Shown piece after piece: positions 1 through 16,661 of a DNA stretch of 64,000 nucleotides. The DNA is from Maylandia zebra (taxonomy: Eukaryota > Chordata > Actinopteri > Cichliformes > Cichlidae), in assembly GCF_041146795.1 (NCBI RefSeq), contig NC_135170.1, positions 4,702,533-4,766,532 on the forward strand, in the 5' to 3' direction. The translations under genes and the position numbers were made by a program. A model generated the notes under the pieces. It was not told the origin of the DNA, searched no databases, and was given only the letters and a program-made list of their open reading frames with translations. Positions within the stretch are counted from its first letter, which is position 1; each line of letters opens with the position of its first letter.

Positions 1-193
1 AAGTCACAGTCAAAAAGGTTAAAAGCAGCACTCAAGTCCAGCAAAACTGAGATAGAAGGATAAAAGCAGACTCAGTACCACGAAAGGCCCTGAAACCTGA
101 CTGAAAGGTCTCATAGTCTCTAGTCCAGTAAGGACAATAGTTGAATACAGACAAGTTTTTATAAAGCTTTTTTAAATAATTAGAGTAAGTTAC

Positions 194-4720
<4,527 letters not shown>

Positions 4721-5100
4721 GTTCGCTCTCCGGGCGGCGCGCCTCCCAACACCTGTTCGGAGTTCAGCGGCACTCGCAGAAAATCGGGACGCATTCAGCT
4801 CTCACACCGCGACACCAAGCTTTCAGCTCTCACGCTTCTTCGCGTTGGCGTAAAAGCTGACAGTTAAGCTACCGAGGCTTTGCTGTCAGTTAAAGTTGAC
4901 CAGAAATAAGAACGTGCACTCCTCTGTGCTGACCCAACAGCCCGATACTACGCATTGCGCAACAGAAGCGCAGCTCCTCCGCCTACCTCTGTGGCTCCAC
5001 TGCCACGCAGACACTACACCGTAACACTGATCAGTGTCAGGTGCTCGCAGCTCTTAAAGATCCATCTTAGTCTTGACTAAGAAGTTCGGTAACTTTCAAC
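4721..5100 (-). promoter_or_regulatory. Probable ttc39b promoter / 5' UTR region
   Basis: The stretch just upstream of the ttc39b start codon is richer in CG dinucleotides and G+C than its surroundings (about 4680-5050), as expected for a CpG-type vertebrate promoter. There is no clear TATA box and I cannot fix the transcription start. This is inferred from position and composition only. Confidence 0.4.
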
Positions 5101-6744
5101 AGTAAATGGCGCCATTTCCCCTTTGTCTTCTTCTCCTCTCAAAAGTGAAAATGTTGAGTACATTCTTCTTTGCGCCATTGCTGCATATGGACGCGATGAT
5201 GGGCTGAGGGGAGAGCAAATATGATGAGGTGACAGAAAAGGGAATATTATTTCGCTGTTAATCAGAATTTAAAGGCAAATTATTTTGTTGCTGCTTCGTC
5301 TCTGGTACCTAAATAAGGAAGAGGTGAGTGTACTGTAAAATTCACGCGTCGGCTCACGTGTAATTCCACGGAATCGTGAATAGGGGTCAGTGTTGTAGTT
5401 ATACCTCACGAGGAGACACAGATGCCAGAAGTGGTTCATCATCTAGTAATCTAAATCTACACCTTTTTATTTATTTTAAGTTATTCCAAAATCTTGTTTA
5501 TACAGCCCCTCTCACACTTTGCATCCCTGCTATGAACTACAGGTACGACAGCAGTGCACTTGTTTGACAAACAAAGACAAAAGCAGGGTGAGACTGTGGG
5601 TAAAGGGTGGGACGGCGATAGGAAACTTGCGATGACTTGTTGCAGTTTTGTATTTTCTAATTCGTTTTAATTTTCTTTCAATTTTAGTTTGACTTTTTGT
5701 TTTAGTTTCGGGTAGTGTACAGAGTAGGTTTGTTTCTGTTTAATGTTTTACTGTTTCAAAAGGTTTCGTTTTTATTATTTCACTTTTAGTCTCCTCAAGT
5801 ATTACTGCACTGCAAGATGTAGGAAAACCCGCACAGGTCATTCAATGAAAACACTGAACTTTTTGGAACTGGACTCACAATCTTAGACATCCAAGGCCCC
5901 AAGAAGCGTGTGCATCAAAGGAATTACAGCCATGTCCATTTTCACAATTCCTGTTATATATGTGCAGGGAGGCTACTTTGTCAGTCGATGCATTTTAAAA
6001 GGATTTGCTATAAACTCACTGCCCCAGTGTAAGATCATGCAAAGAGCTTATATACATGGTCTCCCGTTTTTAGAGGTTAACATATAATTTGACAGTTTAC
6101 AAAGTATATTTCATGGCCAGGTGAGGCCTGTCTCCTTGTTAGTTGTTGATACATGATGTAGACATCTGAAGTTGATTCAAGGTGTTGAATTTGTATTTCA
6201 GGGCTGTAATCAGGGCTTAGAAATGAATGAGTTCCATGCTTTCTCTTAACACTGTGGATTTAAGGTGTGGCATCTGTTCTCCAGCAGAAAAGACTCCTGA
6301 AGAGACTCTGTCCTACAGTTGCAATACAGTCAAAGAAACAGAAATGTTGGGAGCTGTAAAAGGCTTGTACAACTTCCATCTTTTGCAGGAACAACTGTGT
6401 ATAAAGAAATATGGAAGAAGGCTGTTGTGTCTATGAAACAATTAAATAAAGCAAAATAAAATGTAGAATGATTTCTTTACTTCAAATTACAATAGCACAG
6501 ATTTACTCAGAGCAATTCTTTAAAAAACTATTACCCTTCAAAATGGTGATGTCTTCTACTCATGTTTCGTTCTCCCTGAGCATATTGTGACCTGACAAAG
6601 CTAAACTGATCACTTAACAATATGGATCTGTCTTTGATTAAAAGTAACATCTGTCCCCTATTTTCATACCACCATTAGAAATATGTATTTGTTTGAATTA
6701 TAACCTTTTTCAAGCTGCTTGATTTTATAAAGCTTCTTAAAGTG
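5101..6744. other. Intergenic, nothing recognised
   Basis: AT-rich sequence upstream of ttc39b. Open frames are short (60-70 codons), overlap stop-rich sequence and carry no domain I recognise. No repeat ends or tandem arrays were seen. Confidence 0.5.
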
Positions 6745-6753
6745 CAACATAAA

Positions 6754-7042
6754 TGGTCTGTATTTGTATAGCGCTTTACTCAGTCCCTAAGGACCTCAAA
6801 GCACTTTACACTACATTCAGTCATCCACACATTCACACACTGGTGATGGCAGCTACATTGTAGCCACAGCTGCCCTGGGGCGCACTGACAGAGGCGAGGC
6901 TGCCGGACACAGGCGCCATCGGGCCCTCTGACCACCACCAGTAGGCAAACATGGGTATCTTGCCCAAGGATATTTGGAGATCGAACCACCGACCTTCTGA
7001 TTAGTGGCTGACCTGCTCTGCCACCTGAGCTACAGCCACCGC
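6754..7042. mobile_element. Short interspersed retro-repeat, about 290 bp
   Basis: Begins TGGTCTGTATTTGTATAGCG and contains the CAAAGCACTTTACACTACA and CAGCTGCCCTGGGGCGCACT blocks that recur across teleost genomes. It is flanked by a 9-bp duplication CAACATAAA (6745-6753 and 7043-7051), which shows insertion as a unit. Probably a SINE or LINE 3' end; exact family not determined. Confidence 0.75.
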
Positions 7043-7051
7043 CAACATAAA

Positions 7052-9670
7052 GAAGCAGTGTGTCCCATTCAGTTCCTAGTTGGCCACTTGACTTTCTTTT
7101 TGTTTTGGGTCTTGAGCAATAGGCCGTCAGGCTTTTTGGAAGACTTACTAAAACGTTTCTTTGAACTTACTTTTTACATTCATTTTCAGTCATGTGTCTG
7201 TACCTGATCATTTACAGAGAAACCCCAACAACAACAACAATATAGGTATGAACTGGGACCTGCCGACAGAGAGAGAGATAGAGTCTTTCCTCTTGAATAT
7301 TTGTTCAGTATTGTATCAACCTCCTTAAATGTGTAATTATTATTGGCGATTAAAATTCCAATTCAAGAAATAAAATGAAAGAAAATCCTTTAAATGCATT
7401 TAATGTATGTATTTCCAGACATACAGAGGATCTTTGCGTTGCAGCATTTACCTATATGAAAACGTTGTTTTTGGAAAGCAGTTTATGCTGTTACCAATCT
7501 GAATTAAAACAACTGATTTATATTATTTGTTCAGCTGTTTAGCAGTTGGCCTTCTCTTTCATTTGATAACAGCAAATTAAAGTAACTACTGATCATGAGC
7601 TGACCGTAAAGTTCGAGATAGGAACCACTGCAGTCTAGAACACTAACAGTCTGTTTTACACTGTAGCTCATGATCAGTTTCAGTGGATTTGTTTGAGATT
7701 TTTCTTGTTATTTCTTATGAGATGTCAAAGTAAAAGCATCAAAAGGACACAGATCAGTGAGCATGGATGGGTGCCTGACGCTTTATCTGCAATTCCTCTG
7801 TTTGAACTGTAGGTGGAGCTGCTACATAAAACATTGACCCCAGACTAAACCATGCAAAGGCTCCAGTGTTCCTCTTCCATCTGGACTACAACACAGGAAT
7901 CAGCTCTTAGAACTACAAAGTTAAAACATAAATGTGGTTCAGAATAAAACAGGTTTGTGTGTTTGTGTTACTTCAGGACGTCAACATGACACGTTCAAGG
8001 ACCCAGTAAACATCAGAGCAGACAGCTGTTCATAAACATGTCATAAAAACGTGCTTAAACTACTCAAAGCTGCCCCTGTGACCACTGCTGCAGAGCAGAA
8101 TGAACAGTACTGATGGGGACTATGAAGGTTTGTAGTTTAATTCCTGCTCTTGCAGGATCAGTGAGTTTAAAGATAAACCTCACGAACACAACTTTAAATC
8201 CCCACGACATCACCAACAGTTCTGCAGGAGGACAGAAGCCCCTGATTTAATCTACCATAATGCTCTGTGATATGTTGTCATGGCAACATGAAGTCCAAAA
8301 AATACAAATACAAAAATGCAAAAGAAGAGGAGGACAACAAGACAGGCAGCTGGAGGAGCTTTTGAAGCAGGACAACTTTTCTGGATTTATCTTAACTGGA
8401 AATTCTGCTAAACAAGTCAAGCTGGAAACAAGGAGGCAGCTGGTTGGATTATATCTGAGGACAGGACGCATGAAGAGAAGCATGAGGAGAGAGGAAACAG
8501 CAGAGAGATGCTGTGGAGACGATCGTGGATCAAGTCGAAGAAGCAAGCACCAAAACTGTGAGTAGACATCACACACCAAGAGCTAAAATGACTGTGCTGA
8601 TTAAGGAAACATTACATTTGGTTAGTTTGGGGTCTGGAGCTTCAGGTTTGTGGGTTCAGTTGGTCTCAAAATTGAAGAAAGACAAAAACATGTTTCTTAC
8701 AAAAGGTTGTTGGAGGATTCTTACTGTAAGAACTGAAAGTTAATCCGTGGGTTTAACTGATAATTAAATAATTGTAATTGTTGTTATACAAATGTGCAAA
8801 CATCAATCATAATTAGTGATCAATGTGAGTTTTAATCATTGACATTTCTTTATATTTCTGACAAATTTGCAAAATATGAAAAAGAATTTTAGTATTTTTT
8901 CAAAATAAGACGTTTCTAATGGACTTCAAACTTCTGAGCTGTAGTGTAGATTGCAATGATAGTTCTCTATTATAGAAGATGATATAGAAGTATGAGGACA
9001 GGGAGACACTGTTAAAACGTTATGAGCTGTCTTGCTGCAGAGAAAGTGGAGTCTGTCATCCTTGAAATGCTCCCTAGATAGGCAGCTGGCAGGATTGAAC
9101 GATGCTCTGCCTCTGTGGTCAAGTACAGACATCCATGAGCCACTGATGAGCGTGACAGATCAGGAAGCATGCATGAAGTGGACGTGTTAGGGAGAGTTTG
9201 CCATCAGAGTTAAAACACTTCAACTCAGTTTTTGATGATAGACACAACTAAAAATCCTGATCAGTTACAGACACACGTACACATGTAAAAGTTTGGAGTC
9301 AGCTTGTTTGGATCCCTGCACTCTTCTGTGACAGTGTGTGAGTGTGCCTTCAGACAGCCTGCAGTACCTCTGCCCCGTCTCCTGGAGCCCACAGTGTTTA
9401 TCCTGGATTCATAACTATCTGCAAATAATCCTGTGAAACTTTACCACAGTGTCTCATGATCACTCCGAACACTACACTTATGTAGATATTTCACTAAATC
9501 TCATTCGTGATTTGCGATAAATGTTACCATTAATCTTATATTTCTGTATACTTCTGATTAATTTAGTAAAACATAAAAAATAATTTTACTGTTGTCAGAA
9601 AATTATAATGTTTACTAAGTTAAAGCAACTTCTTCATTATGTGTATATAGTACTACGATAGTACTAAAAA
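7052..9670. other. Intergenic, no gene recognised
   Basis: Mostly unique AT-rich sequence. The longest frames (101 codons at 8260-8565 plus, 110 codons at 8247-8579 minus) overlap each other antiparallel and show no known domain or splice context. One short inverted repeat is listed separately. Confidence 0.5.
7588..7678. repeat. 14-bp perfect inverted repeat (63-bp spacer)
   Basis: ACTGATCATGAGCT at 7588-7601 is matched by its exact reverse complement at 7665-7678. It could form a hairpin or be the ends of a very short MITE. No target duplication is evident and the function is unknown. Confidence 0.6.
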
Positions 9671-10037
9671 TACAGTGGGGCAAAAAAGTATTTAGTCAGC
9701 CACCGATTGTGCAAGTTCCCCCACCTAAAATGATGACAGAGGTCAGTAATTTGCACCAGAGGTACACTTCAACTGTGAGAGACAGAATGTGAAAAAAAAA
9801 TCCATGAATTCACATGGTAGGATTTGTAAAGAATTTATTGGTAAATCAGGGTGGAAAATAAGTATTTGGTCACCTCAAACAAGGAAAATCTCTGGCTCTC
9901 ACAGACCTGTAACGTCTTCTGTAAGAAGCTTTTCTGTCCCCCACTCGTTACCTGTATGAATGGCACCTGTTTGAACTCATCATCTGTATAAAAGACACCT
10001 GTCCACAGCCTCAAACAGTCAGACTCCAAACTCCGCC

Positions 10038-11780
10038 ATGGCCAAGACCAAAGAGCTTTCGAAGGACACCAGGAAAAGTATTGTAGACCTGCACCAGACT
10101 GGGAAGAGTGAATCTACAATAGGCAAGCAGCTTGGTGTGAAAAAATCAACTGTGGGAGCAATCATCAGAAAATGGAAGACATACAAGACCACTGATAATC
10201 TCCCTCGATCTGGGGCTCCACGCAAGATCTCATCCCGTGGGGTCAAAATGATCATGAGAACGGTGAGCAAAGATCCCAGAACCACACGGGGGGACCTGGT
10301 GAATGACCTGCAGAGAGCTGGGACCAAAGTAACAAAGGTCACCATCAGTAACACACTACAACGGCAGGGAATCAAATCCCGCAGTGCCAGACGTGTTCCG
10401 CTGCTGAAGCCAGTGCATGTCCAGGCCCGTCTGAAGTTTGCCAGAGAGCACATGGATGATACAGCAGAGGATTGGGAGAATGTCATGTGGTCAGATGAAA
10501 CCAAAGTAGAACTTTTTGGTATAAACTCAACTCGTCGTGTTTGGAGGAAGAAGAATACTGAGTTGCATCCCAAGAACACCATACCTACTGTGAAGCATGG
10601 GGGTGGAAACATCATGCTATGGGGCTGTTTTTCTGCCAAGGGGACAGGACGACTGATCCGTGTTAAGGACAGAATGAATGGGGCCATGTATCGTGAGATT
10701 TTGAGCCAAAACCTCCTTCCATCAGTGAGAACTTTGAAGATGAAACGAGGCTGGGTCTTCCAACATGACAATGATCCAAAACACACCGCCCGGGCAACAA
10801 AGGAGTGGCTCCGTAAGAAGCATTTGAAAGTCCTGGAGTGGCCTAGCCAGTCTCCAGACCTCAACCCCATAGAAAATCTGTGGCGGGAGTTGAAAGTCCA
10901 TGTTGCTCGGCGACAGCCCCAAAACATCACTGCTCTTGAGAAGATCTGCATGGAGGAATGGGCCAAAATACCAGCTACTGTGTGTGCAAACCTGGTAAAG
11001 ACCAAGGCTAAGAAGCCTGAAAACCTTTATATTTTTTTTCCTGCCTTTGGAGTCTTTCCCAAGAAGAGAAATATTGTTCTAGCAGAAAGTGGTCCATTTG
11101 ATTTTGATTTTGAGTGTGGTTTGTCTTGCTGCCTGATAAAATATGCATCGAGACGGATTTGTCTCCAGTGTTCTGGTGACAGGCTGAACTCAAAGACCAC
11201 AATCAATTCTTGTTGGCCTTAAGATAATTCTTGACCAACATTGTTACACTTGTCTTTTAATAACACTTTTAGAGTCAGAGGAATTAGACCGTCAAGCCTG
11301 CTTTAGATGCGGTATTCTTCCAAACCTCCAACAATGCACAGCAATGGAGTGAAGTCAGTGCATGCAAACTCGGTCAGATGCAACACAGCCATTGTAAGGC
11401 CGAACATGGATGCACGGCTATTCTAATTTTTTCAGTATCAAATCTCAAAAGTTCTGGTGCTGGCTCAAGCAGACTGTTATGAAGGCATAAAGAGGATAGA
11501 CATAATCAGCATGTGTTATTACTAAATTTTGAACAATTCTTTCGAGATATGCGAAAATGAGCGAACCTGTCCAAGCACTAGAAATGAGATAGGCATGTGA
11601 CTGTGTTGAAAACATTTTTGAGACAGCAGTTTTCACTCACATTAGTTTAGGATGTTTATTCCGAAAAAAAAAAAAGAAACAAAAAAAACCCCAAAAAAAC
11701 CCCCCAAAAAACTGGTAAAGACCTATAGTAAACGTTTGACCTCTGTTATTGCCAACAAAGGTTATGTTACAAAGTATTGA
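10038..11780 (+). pseudogene. Tc1-like transposase, disrupted by a retro-insertion near its C-terminus
   Basis: An uninterrupted frame from ATG 10038 covers the N-terminal paired-type helix-turn-helix region and the DDE domain: D153 (in MWSDETK), D244 (in QHDNDPKHT) and E279 (in [11 protein letters not shown]), spacing DD34E as in Sleeping Beauty-type Tc1. After codon 322 (11003) the frame enters a 708-bp insert, giving an aberrant 394-residue open frame ending at 11222. The missing last 18 codons and the stop are found beyond the insert (11724-11780). The parent protein would have had 340 residues, standard for the family. The loss of the normal end probably inactivates it. Confidence 0.92.
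11004..11711 (+). mobile_element. 708-bp retro-insertion of unknown origin with A/C-rich tail
   Basis: Flanked by a 12-bp direct duplication CTGGTAAAGACC (10992-11003 and 11712-11723) that belongs to the Tc1 transposase gene. The insert ends in an A-rich tail broken by C runs (about 11664-11711). A long target duplication plus an A-rich tail is the signature of LINE-machinery (TPRT) insertion, so this is a processed retrocopy or SINE-like element. I do not recognise the body. There is no AATAAA just before the tail. Confidence 0.8.
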
Positions 11781-11977
11781 GTTGTATTTTTGTTATTGAC
11801 CAAATACTTATTTTCCACCCTGATTTACGAATAAATTCTTTACAAATCCTACCATGTGGATTCATGGATTTTTTTTTTTTCACATTCTGTCTCTCACAGT
11901 TGAAGTGTACCTCTGGTGCAAATTACTGACCTCTGTCATCATTTTAGGTGGGGGAACTTGCACAATCGGTGGCTGAC

Positions 11978-12624
11978 CTGACCTGCACTCAATCTACAGC
12001 AGGCGGTGCTGGACCAAGGCCAGGAAGATGGTGAAGGACCTCAGCCATCCCAACAACAGACTGTTCTCTCTGCTGAGGTCAGGAAAGCGATTCCGCTCCC
12101 TGAAGACCAACACAGAGAGACTGAGGAGGAGCTTCTTCCTGCAGGCGATACGGTCTCTCAATCACACCACCACACAGTACTGACCCACACATATGGTTCT
12201 TACACACACACTGGACATTCTGAACATTTGTTTACACTTCATTACTTAAATCACGCTGCTGTTATTGTGTATATATTTATTTATATTTCTTCATACATTC
12301 TTATACAGTTCTATATTGTGTATTTTGTTGTATAGTTATTTTATTTTCAACTTTAATTTATATATTTTATCTTATTCTCCCAGTTAAATTTACCCTTCAT
12401 TCTAATTTGTGTTGTACAGTTATTTCATTTTTAACCTTAATTTATATTTTATTCCTTCCTAGTTAAATTTACCCTTTTTAATTTTTCATATTTATTTCCT
12501 ATCTTATTCATAGCCTTTTCCTTTTTTGTTTTCTTTAGGTCACGAGCAGTTGTCCAAGCATTTCACTACATATCGTACTGTGTATGACTGTGTACGTGAC
12601 AAATAAAATTAGAATTTTTGAATT
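11978..12624 (+). mobile_element. 5'-truncated LINE 3' end inserted in the Tc1 right TIR
   Basis: Interrupts the right TIR exactly between GGTGGCTGAC and TAAATAC. The first 200 bases resemble the C-terminal coding part of a non-LTR element (translates with LRSGKRFRSLKTNTERL-like text). An AT-rich 3' UTR follows, ending GACAAATAAAATTAGAATTT. A short TGAC duplication flanks it (11974-11977, 12625-12628). Confidence 0.7.
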
Positions 12625-12652
12625 TGACTAAATACTTTTTTGCCCCACTGTA

Positions 12653-14645
12653 ACTAGTTTGCTTGCATGCAAATTGAATGCAACTAAGTAACATTATGTT
12701 TGATTGCCCTTCGTTTGTGGCTGTGTGGCAGGCAGAGGTAGGACCTAAACGCAGGACTCAGAACCAAAAGGACAGAAACAGGTAGCTTTACTGTTGTGAT
12801 TACATAAACTCAAGTGTAAAAACATACAAAAAATCAGAAATTAGGAACTATACACTAGAATTAAACAACTAGGAATTAACGACTGAAACATGGCCCACAT
12901 GGAAATACAGCAAACGGGATGATGCAGCAACAGTCAGAGGGAGACTGACATACACAGGATGAGGAGAGGATGGACCACTGCTGACACTAATTGCACACTG
13001 ACAGGAGAGAGGAGGCAAAGCAGAACACAATGCACACAGGACACAGACAGGCAAAATAAAACAGGAAACAGATGGAACGGACACAGGATGACGGTGGAAA
13101 CAAACACTGAGACGAGACTGACTCGATAAAGGGAACGCATGGAGGGGACAGACATAAGACTAGAAAGACAAACGCAAAGACACTGAAGATGAAAACGAGG
13201 GCGACAGAGAGAATGAGAGACAGAAAGGGGGAGACGCAAAACAAACTAAACTTAAAATAAATACAATATACTCAGCAAACTCCTAAGCACAAGAAAATAC
13301 ACCAGGAAATGTAAATCACTCTAAGAATACAGCAACAAGATGAGATTCAAGAGTCCACAAAGACAAAATGCAATGACAAACACAACAATGCTAAATCATT
13401 ACAAACATTGTATGTGGGTATGATTAAAAATAATTAAAAACCAGTTGTTGTAATGCAATTAAATGATTCCAGCTTTTATTTTTAAAATCAAAAAGTGTAT
13501 CAGCCAACACACTGGACATTTTTCTGCTGAACAACAAACACGAATATTGCCACAATTGTAGCTGGTGTTATTTAATAAAATTTAAATTCTATATTTATTT
13601 GTTACACAATTTAAAATTTTAATATACATATTATAATGTCATATATATCATCTTACAATAAAAACAGATTCAATAATTCTGAAACAAAGTTTAAGCTTCC
13701 CATAACTTTGTACTGCAAGTTATAGTATTGATATAATTGATATAAAATGTATGTATTGTTCAGCCATAAGTGCAGTCTCTGGCTCAAACAACACATTTGT
13801 TTTACATTCAAATGCATGAAATTGGTATGTTGTATTTATATTTTAAGGATGGCTTGTTTCCAGTCCAGGCACTGCTGCCTGATTGACTGTCATGGATTTA
13901 GTTGATCCAAATGCCTGAAGAAAGTCTTTAACATCTCCCTTTAAGTACAGTGGCAGTGGATGTGGGCTTGAGATGCATTGACCTAGAACCTGCTGGTGAC
14001 CATCTTCACTGAACACACCGTCTGTGACGGAGGGTGAAGTAAAATGCTTCCCAGATGGTATTGCACGGTAGCTCAAAGTCATACAGCCCTTTTCTGTGAT
14101 CATAATTCCATCAGTTTTGTCAGGACTGCAAACATCACCAGCCGCAGCTCCAAACCATGACACAGCCTCCCTCTTACAGTTTGTTGTAGACATTCATTGT
14201 TATACATTTCTCCTCGCATCCTCCTTGTATACTGACAGTGAACCAACATTTTTCAAATTTGAATTCATATGTTTTTTATGGAGCTGCCAGCAGGAGGGGA
14301 AAGGTGAAGACCACAGAGAAGGTTTATGGATGAAGTGAAGGTGGACATGCCGAGCGATGGTGTCGCAGAAGCGAATTCAAGGGATAGGCTATAGTTCTTT
14401 GAGAATCACTTTGTTGGTGGAAAAGTAATATTTTATGCTTTTATCTTTGTCATTTTTCACTGACTCAGCATGCAAAATGGGAACAAATTACATCTGTTTT
14501 GCTTAGTGTTTTTGACAGGCTGACAGTTCCTAAACACACTTACAATTAAAATAGGTTCTTTGTTAAGTTGCTTATTTATTAATTTAGTGCTTCAGTATAT
14601 TATGGATCAGTGATAAGTGGCTTAACAAACAAATCTTCACCTAAA
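12653..14645. other. Intergenic, no gene recognised
   Basis: 12725-13250 is purine-rich (GACAGA/GAGACA-like runs) and may be a decayed repeat. It produces overlapping antisense frames that look spurious. A 116-codon minus-strand frame at 13843-14193 is the only frame with ordinary amino-acid composition, but I recognise no family and see no splice or promoter support. Confidence 0.45.
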
Positions 14646-14752
14646 TACAGTCAGGTGCAAGGACTTGATTAAAATGACTGGGAAAAAGTAAAAATAAAAA
14701 GTTTAAAAGATCTTTACAAACCTGAGAATTATTGCTCAAGACTACTTTAAAT

Positions 14753-16661
14753 CAGTGGTTCCTAAACTTTTTCCCGCCACATACCCCGTGAAACATGTCA
14801 GCTACCAATGACTCACGATTAGTGTCTATAAATACAATGCAATACCGCATGCATAAAACTAAATACTGCAAAGTCGATTATTTCTCACCACAAAATGAAT
14901 TTATTAAAATATTTTAGTAATGACCCAATTTTAATCACAAACTTTACTACTTAATACTAGCAGTGTATCAAAAGATTTATTAGAATTCACCATTTTGTCG
15001 AGAGCTTAAAGGCCAGATGTGAACTTTCATTAAGCAGAACTTTATTTAATGTGATGGGCAGACGCACACAGCTTTTCAATATTTGGCTCAATTTGGGAAA
15101 GGATGAGTCTTAAATCGTTTTCCACACAAAGTCTTGCTGTGTGTTTTGTTTTCATTTTTTAAAAGCAGAAAACCCCCTTTCTCACAAGTATGTGGTTGGC
15201 GGAAGGCATCAGAGTCTTGATAGCGTGCTTAGCCAGTGCATGCTGTTTAGTGCGCAGTCCTATGCAGAAATCCACCAGGGAGATCCAACTGTGGCGATCT
15301 CAATTAGGCTCTCCTGGTCAGACGGTCATAACGAAGTAGGCTCGGCTGAAACATGTTTCAGACGGAGAGGAATTCCCTTTGCAGCAAGAACCTCTCGGTG
15401 GATGCTGCAGTGTACCCAAGAGGCATCTGGCGTGACTGCTTGTACACGCCAAACCACACCTCCGTGTGTCCCAGTCATGGCCCATGCGCCATCAGTGCTA
15501 ACGCCTCTGTCACACACGAGTCCATGTGTGTTCACGAATGTGTCCAGCTTTTGAAAAATATCAGCGGCAGTTGTCTTTTCTTCCAGCAGTTTACAGAACA
15601 GCATGTCCTCCTTGATAGTTCCTTCATAAATGTTGCCCACATACATTAGGAGATGCGCCAGGTCAGCCACATCCGTGGACTCATTCAGCTGTATTGCATA
15701 AAATTCTCTGTGAAATATGCGCTGATGGAATGGACTGTATCGTCTTTTTTGCCTTTTCCATTGTCCCTACCATATCTAAAGCAGCAGGGAGAACGAGGTC
15801 CTCCAAGTTGGTTTTAGCCACTCTGTAACTGACCATGTAAGATGCTTGTAGTCTGTTTTTCTTCATAGGATTTGGCATTCGAATGCAAGTTTTACTTGTT
15901 GAAAGTGATTTTAGCTGTCGCTCAATATATTCTCTTGGTTTATTTTTCAAATGGGGATGATTTGTCTCTAAATGTCTGCACAATAGTGAAGGTTTCATTG
16001 AGTTAGACAATACTTTTGCACAATTAACACATTGTGGCCGGTAATATCCACCAATATTTATACACGTGAATCCCTGCAAAATATAATTGTCATCATATTT
16101 GCGCTTCTTTGATGAGGGTGTGTTACAGTCCGAGGTGATATGCTTTCTCCCACTTTGACGCTCTGCATCAGACCCTTAATCACTTTCTCCACGACTGTCT
16201 CCAGCTATGCTAGCCACTTGGCTAGTAACCACAGATGCATCTGTGCTAGAACCCCAATCTGACCATTGTTGTTGAACAATCACCTGTGCGGTCACTGGCA
16301 AATGCATCTTCAGATATGAGCTGATTGGTTTTAGTGGCCGGTGTTTTGGTGGTAGGGTGTTTTTTTCCTTCTTCTTGTTAACCATTTGTCCATTTCTGCG
16401 CTGCACTGAATGCTTGGAGGCAACTTTGACTGTCAGGCCTCAGTCAATCGGGCAAGTCACGCCCATTTATTTTGTCAGTGCAATGTTTTTGCTGAACACC
16501 AGAGGGTGGTATATAGTCATTTAATAACCACAGCAAACTGTATTAAAGCAAATTTAGGCTTTTTAAATTCGTGATTGCCACTCCAACCTCAACCCTCGTG
16601 TACACCCTACAGCCACTTGCGTGCCCCCGAGGGTACGCGTACCCTAGTTTCGGAACCACTG
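14753..16661 (-). mobile_element. hAT transposon with ZBED-type transposase remnants
   Basis: Ends are CAGTGGTTCCTAAACT (14753) and its near reverse complement AGTTTCGGAACCACTG (ending 16661). An 8-bp duplication flanks it, CTTTAAAT at 14745-14752 and CTTTAAAC at 16662-16669, one mismatch. At 1.9 kb it is shorter than a full autonomous hAT (about 3 kb), so it is an internal deletion derivative. Confidence 0.88.
15040..16406 (-). pseudogene. Decayed hAT (ZBED5/GTF2IRD2-like) transposase
   Basis: Minus-strand pieces align in order with the ZBED5-type hAT proteins. 16406-16176 is the N-terminus. 16079-15681 is the BED zinc finger region (CVNCAKVLSNSMKPSLLCRHLETNH). 15670-15326 is the catalytic region with STDGAWAMTG and HCSIHREVLAAK. 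About 15150-15047 holds a C-terminal dimerisation remnant (RLCVENDLRLILSQIEPNIE). Stops and frame changes separate the pieces, and most of the C-terminal half is deleted. Not functional. Confidence 0.85.

Larger units (their letters stand above)
9673..12650 (+). mobile_element. Tc1-like DNA transposon (DD34E) carrying two nested insertions
   Basis: Terminal inverted repeats of about 200 bp. The left copy runs 9673-9872 (CAGTGGGGCAAAAAAGTATT). The right copy starts at 11797, is broken at 11977, and resumes at 12629-12650 (TTTTTTGCCCCACTG). The TA target duplication is present on both sides (9671-9672, 12651-12652). Removing the inserts at 11004-11711 and 11978-12624 leaves about 1.6 kb, the usual Tc1 length. 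Both inserts are younger than the element. Confidence 0.93.

Noticed and set aside
8247-8579. Overlapping 110- and 101-codon frames on opposite strands
   Set aside because: Each is the mirror of the other. No family, splice or promoter evidence.
10019-11005. 328-codon minus-strand frame
   Set aside because: Exact antisense shadow of the Tc1 transposase.
12869-13244. Ser/Val/Cys-rich minus-strand frames
   Set aside because: Produced by a purine-rich low-complexity tract on the plus strand.
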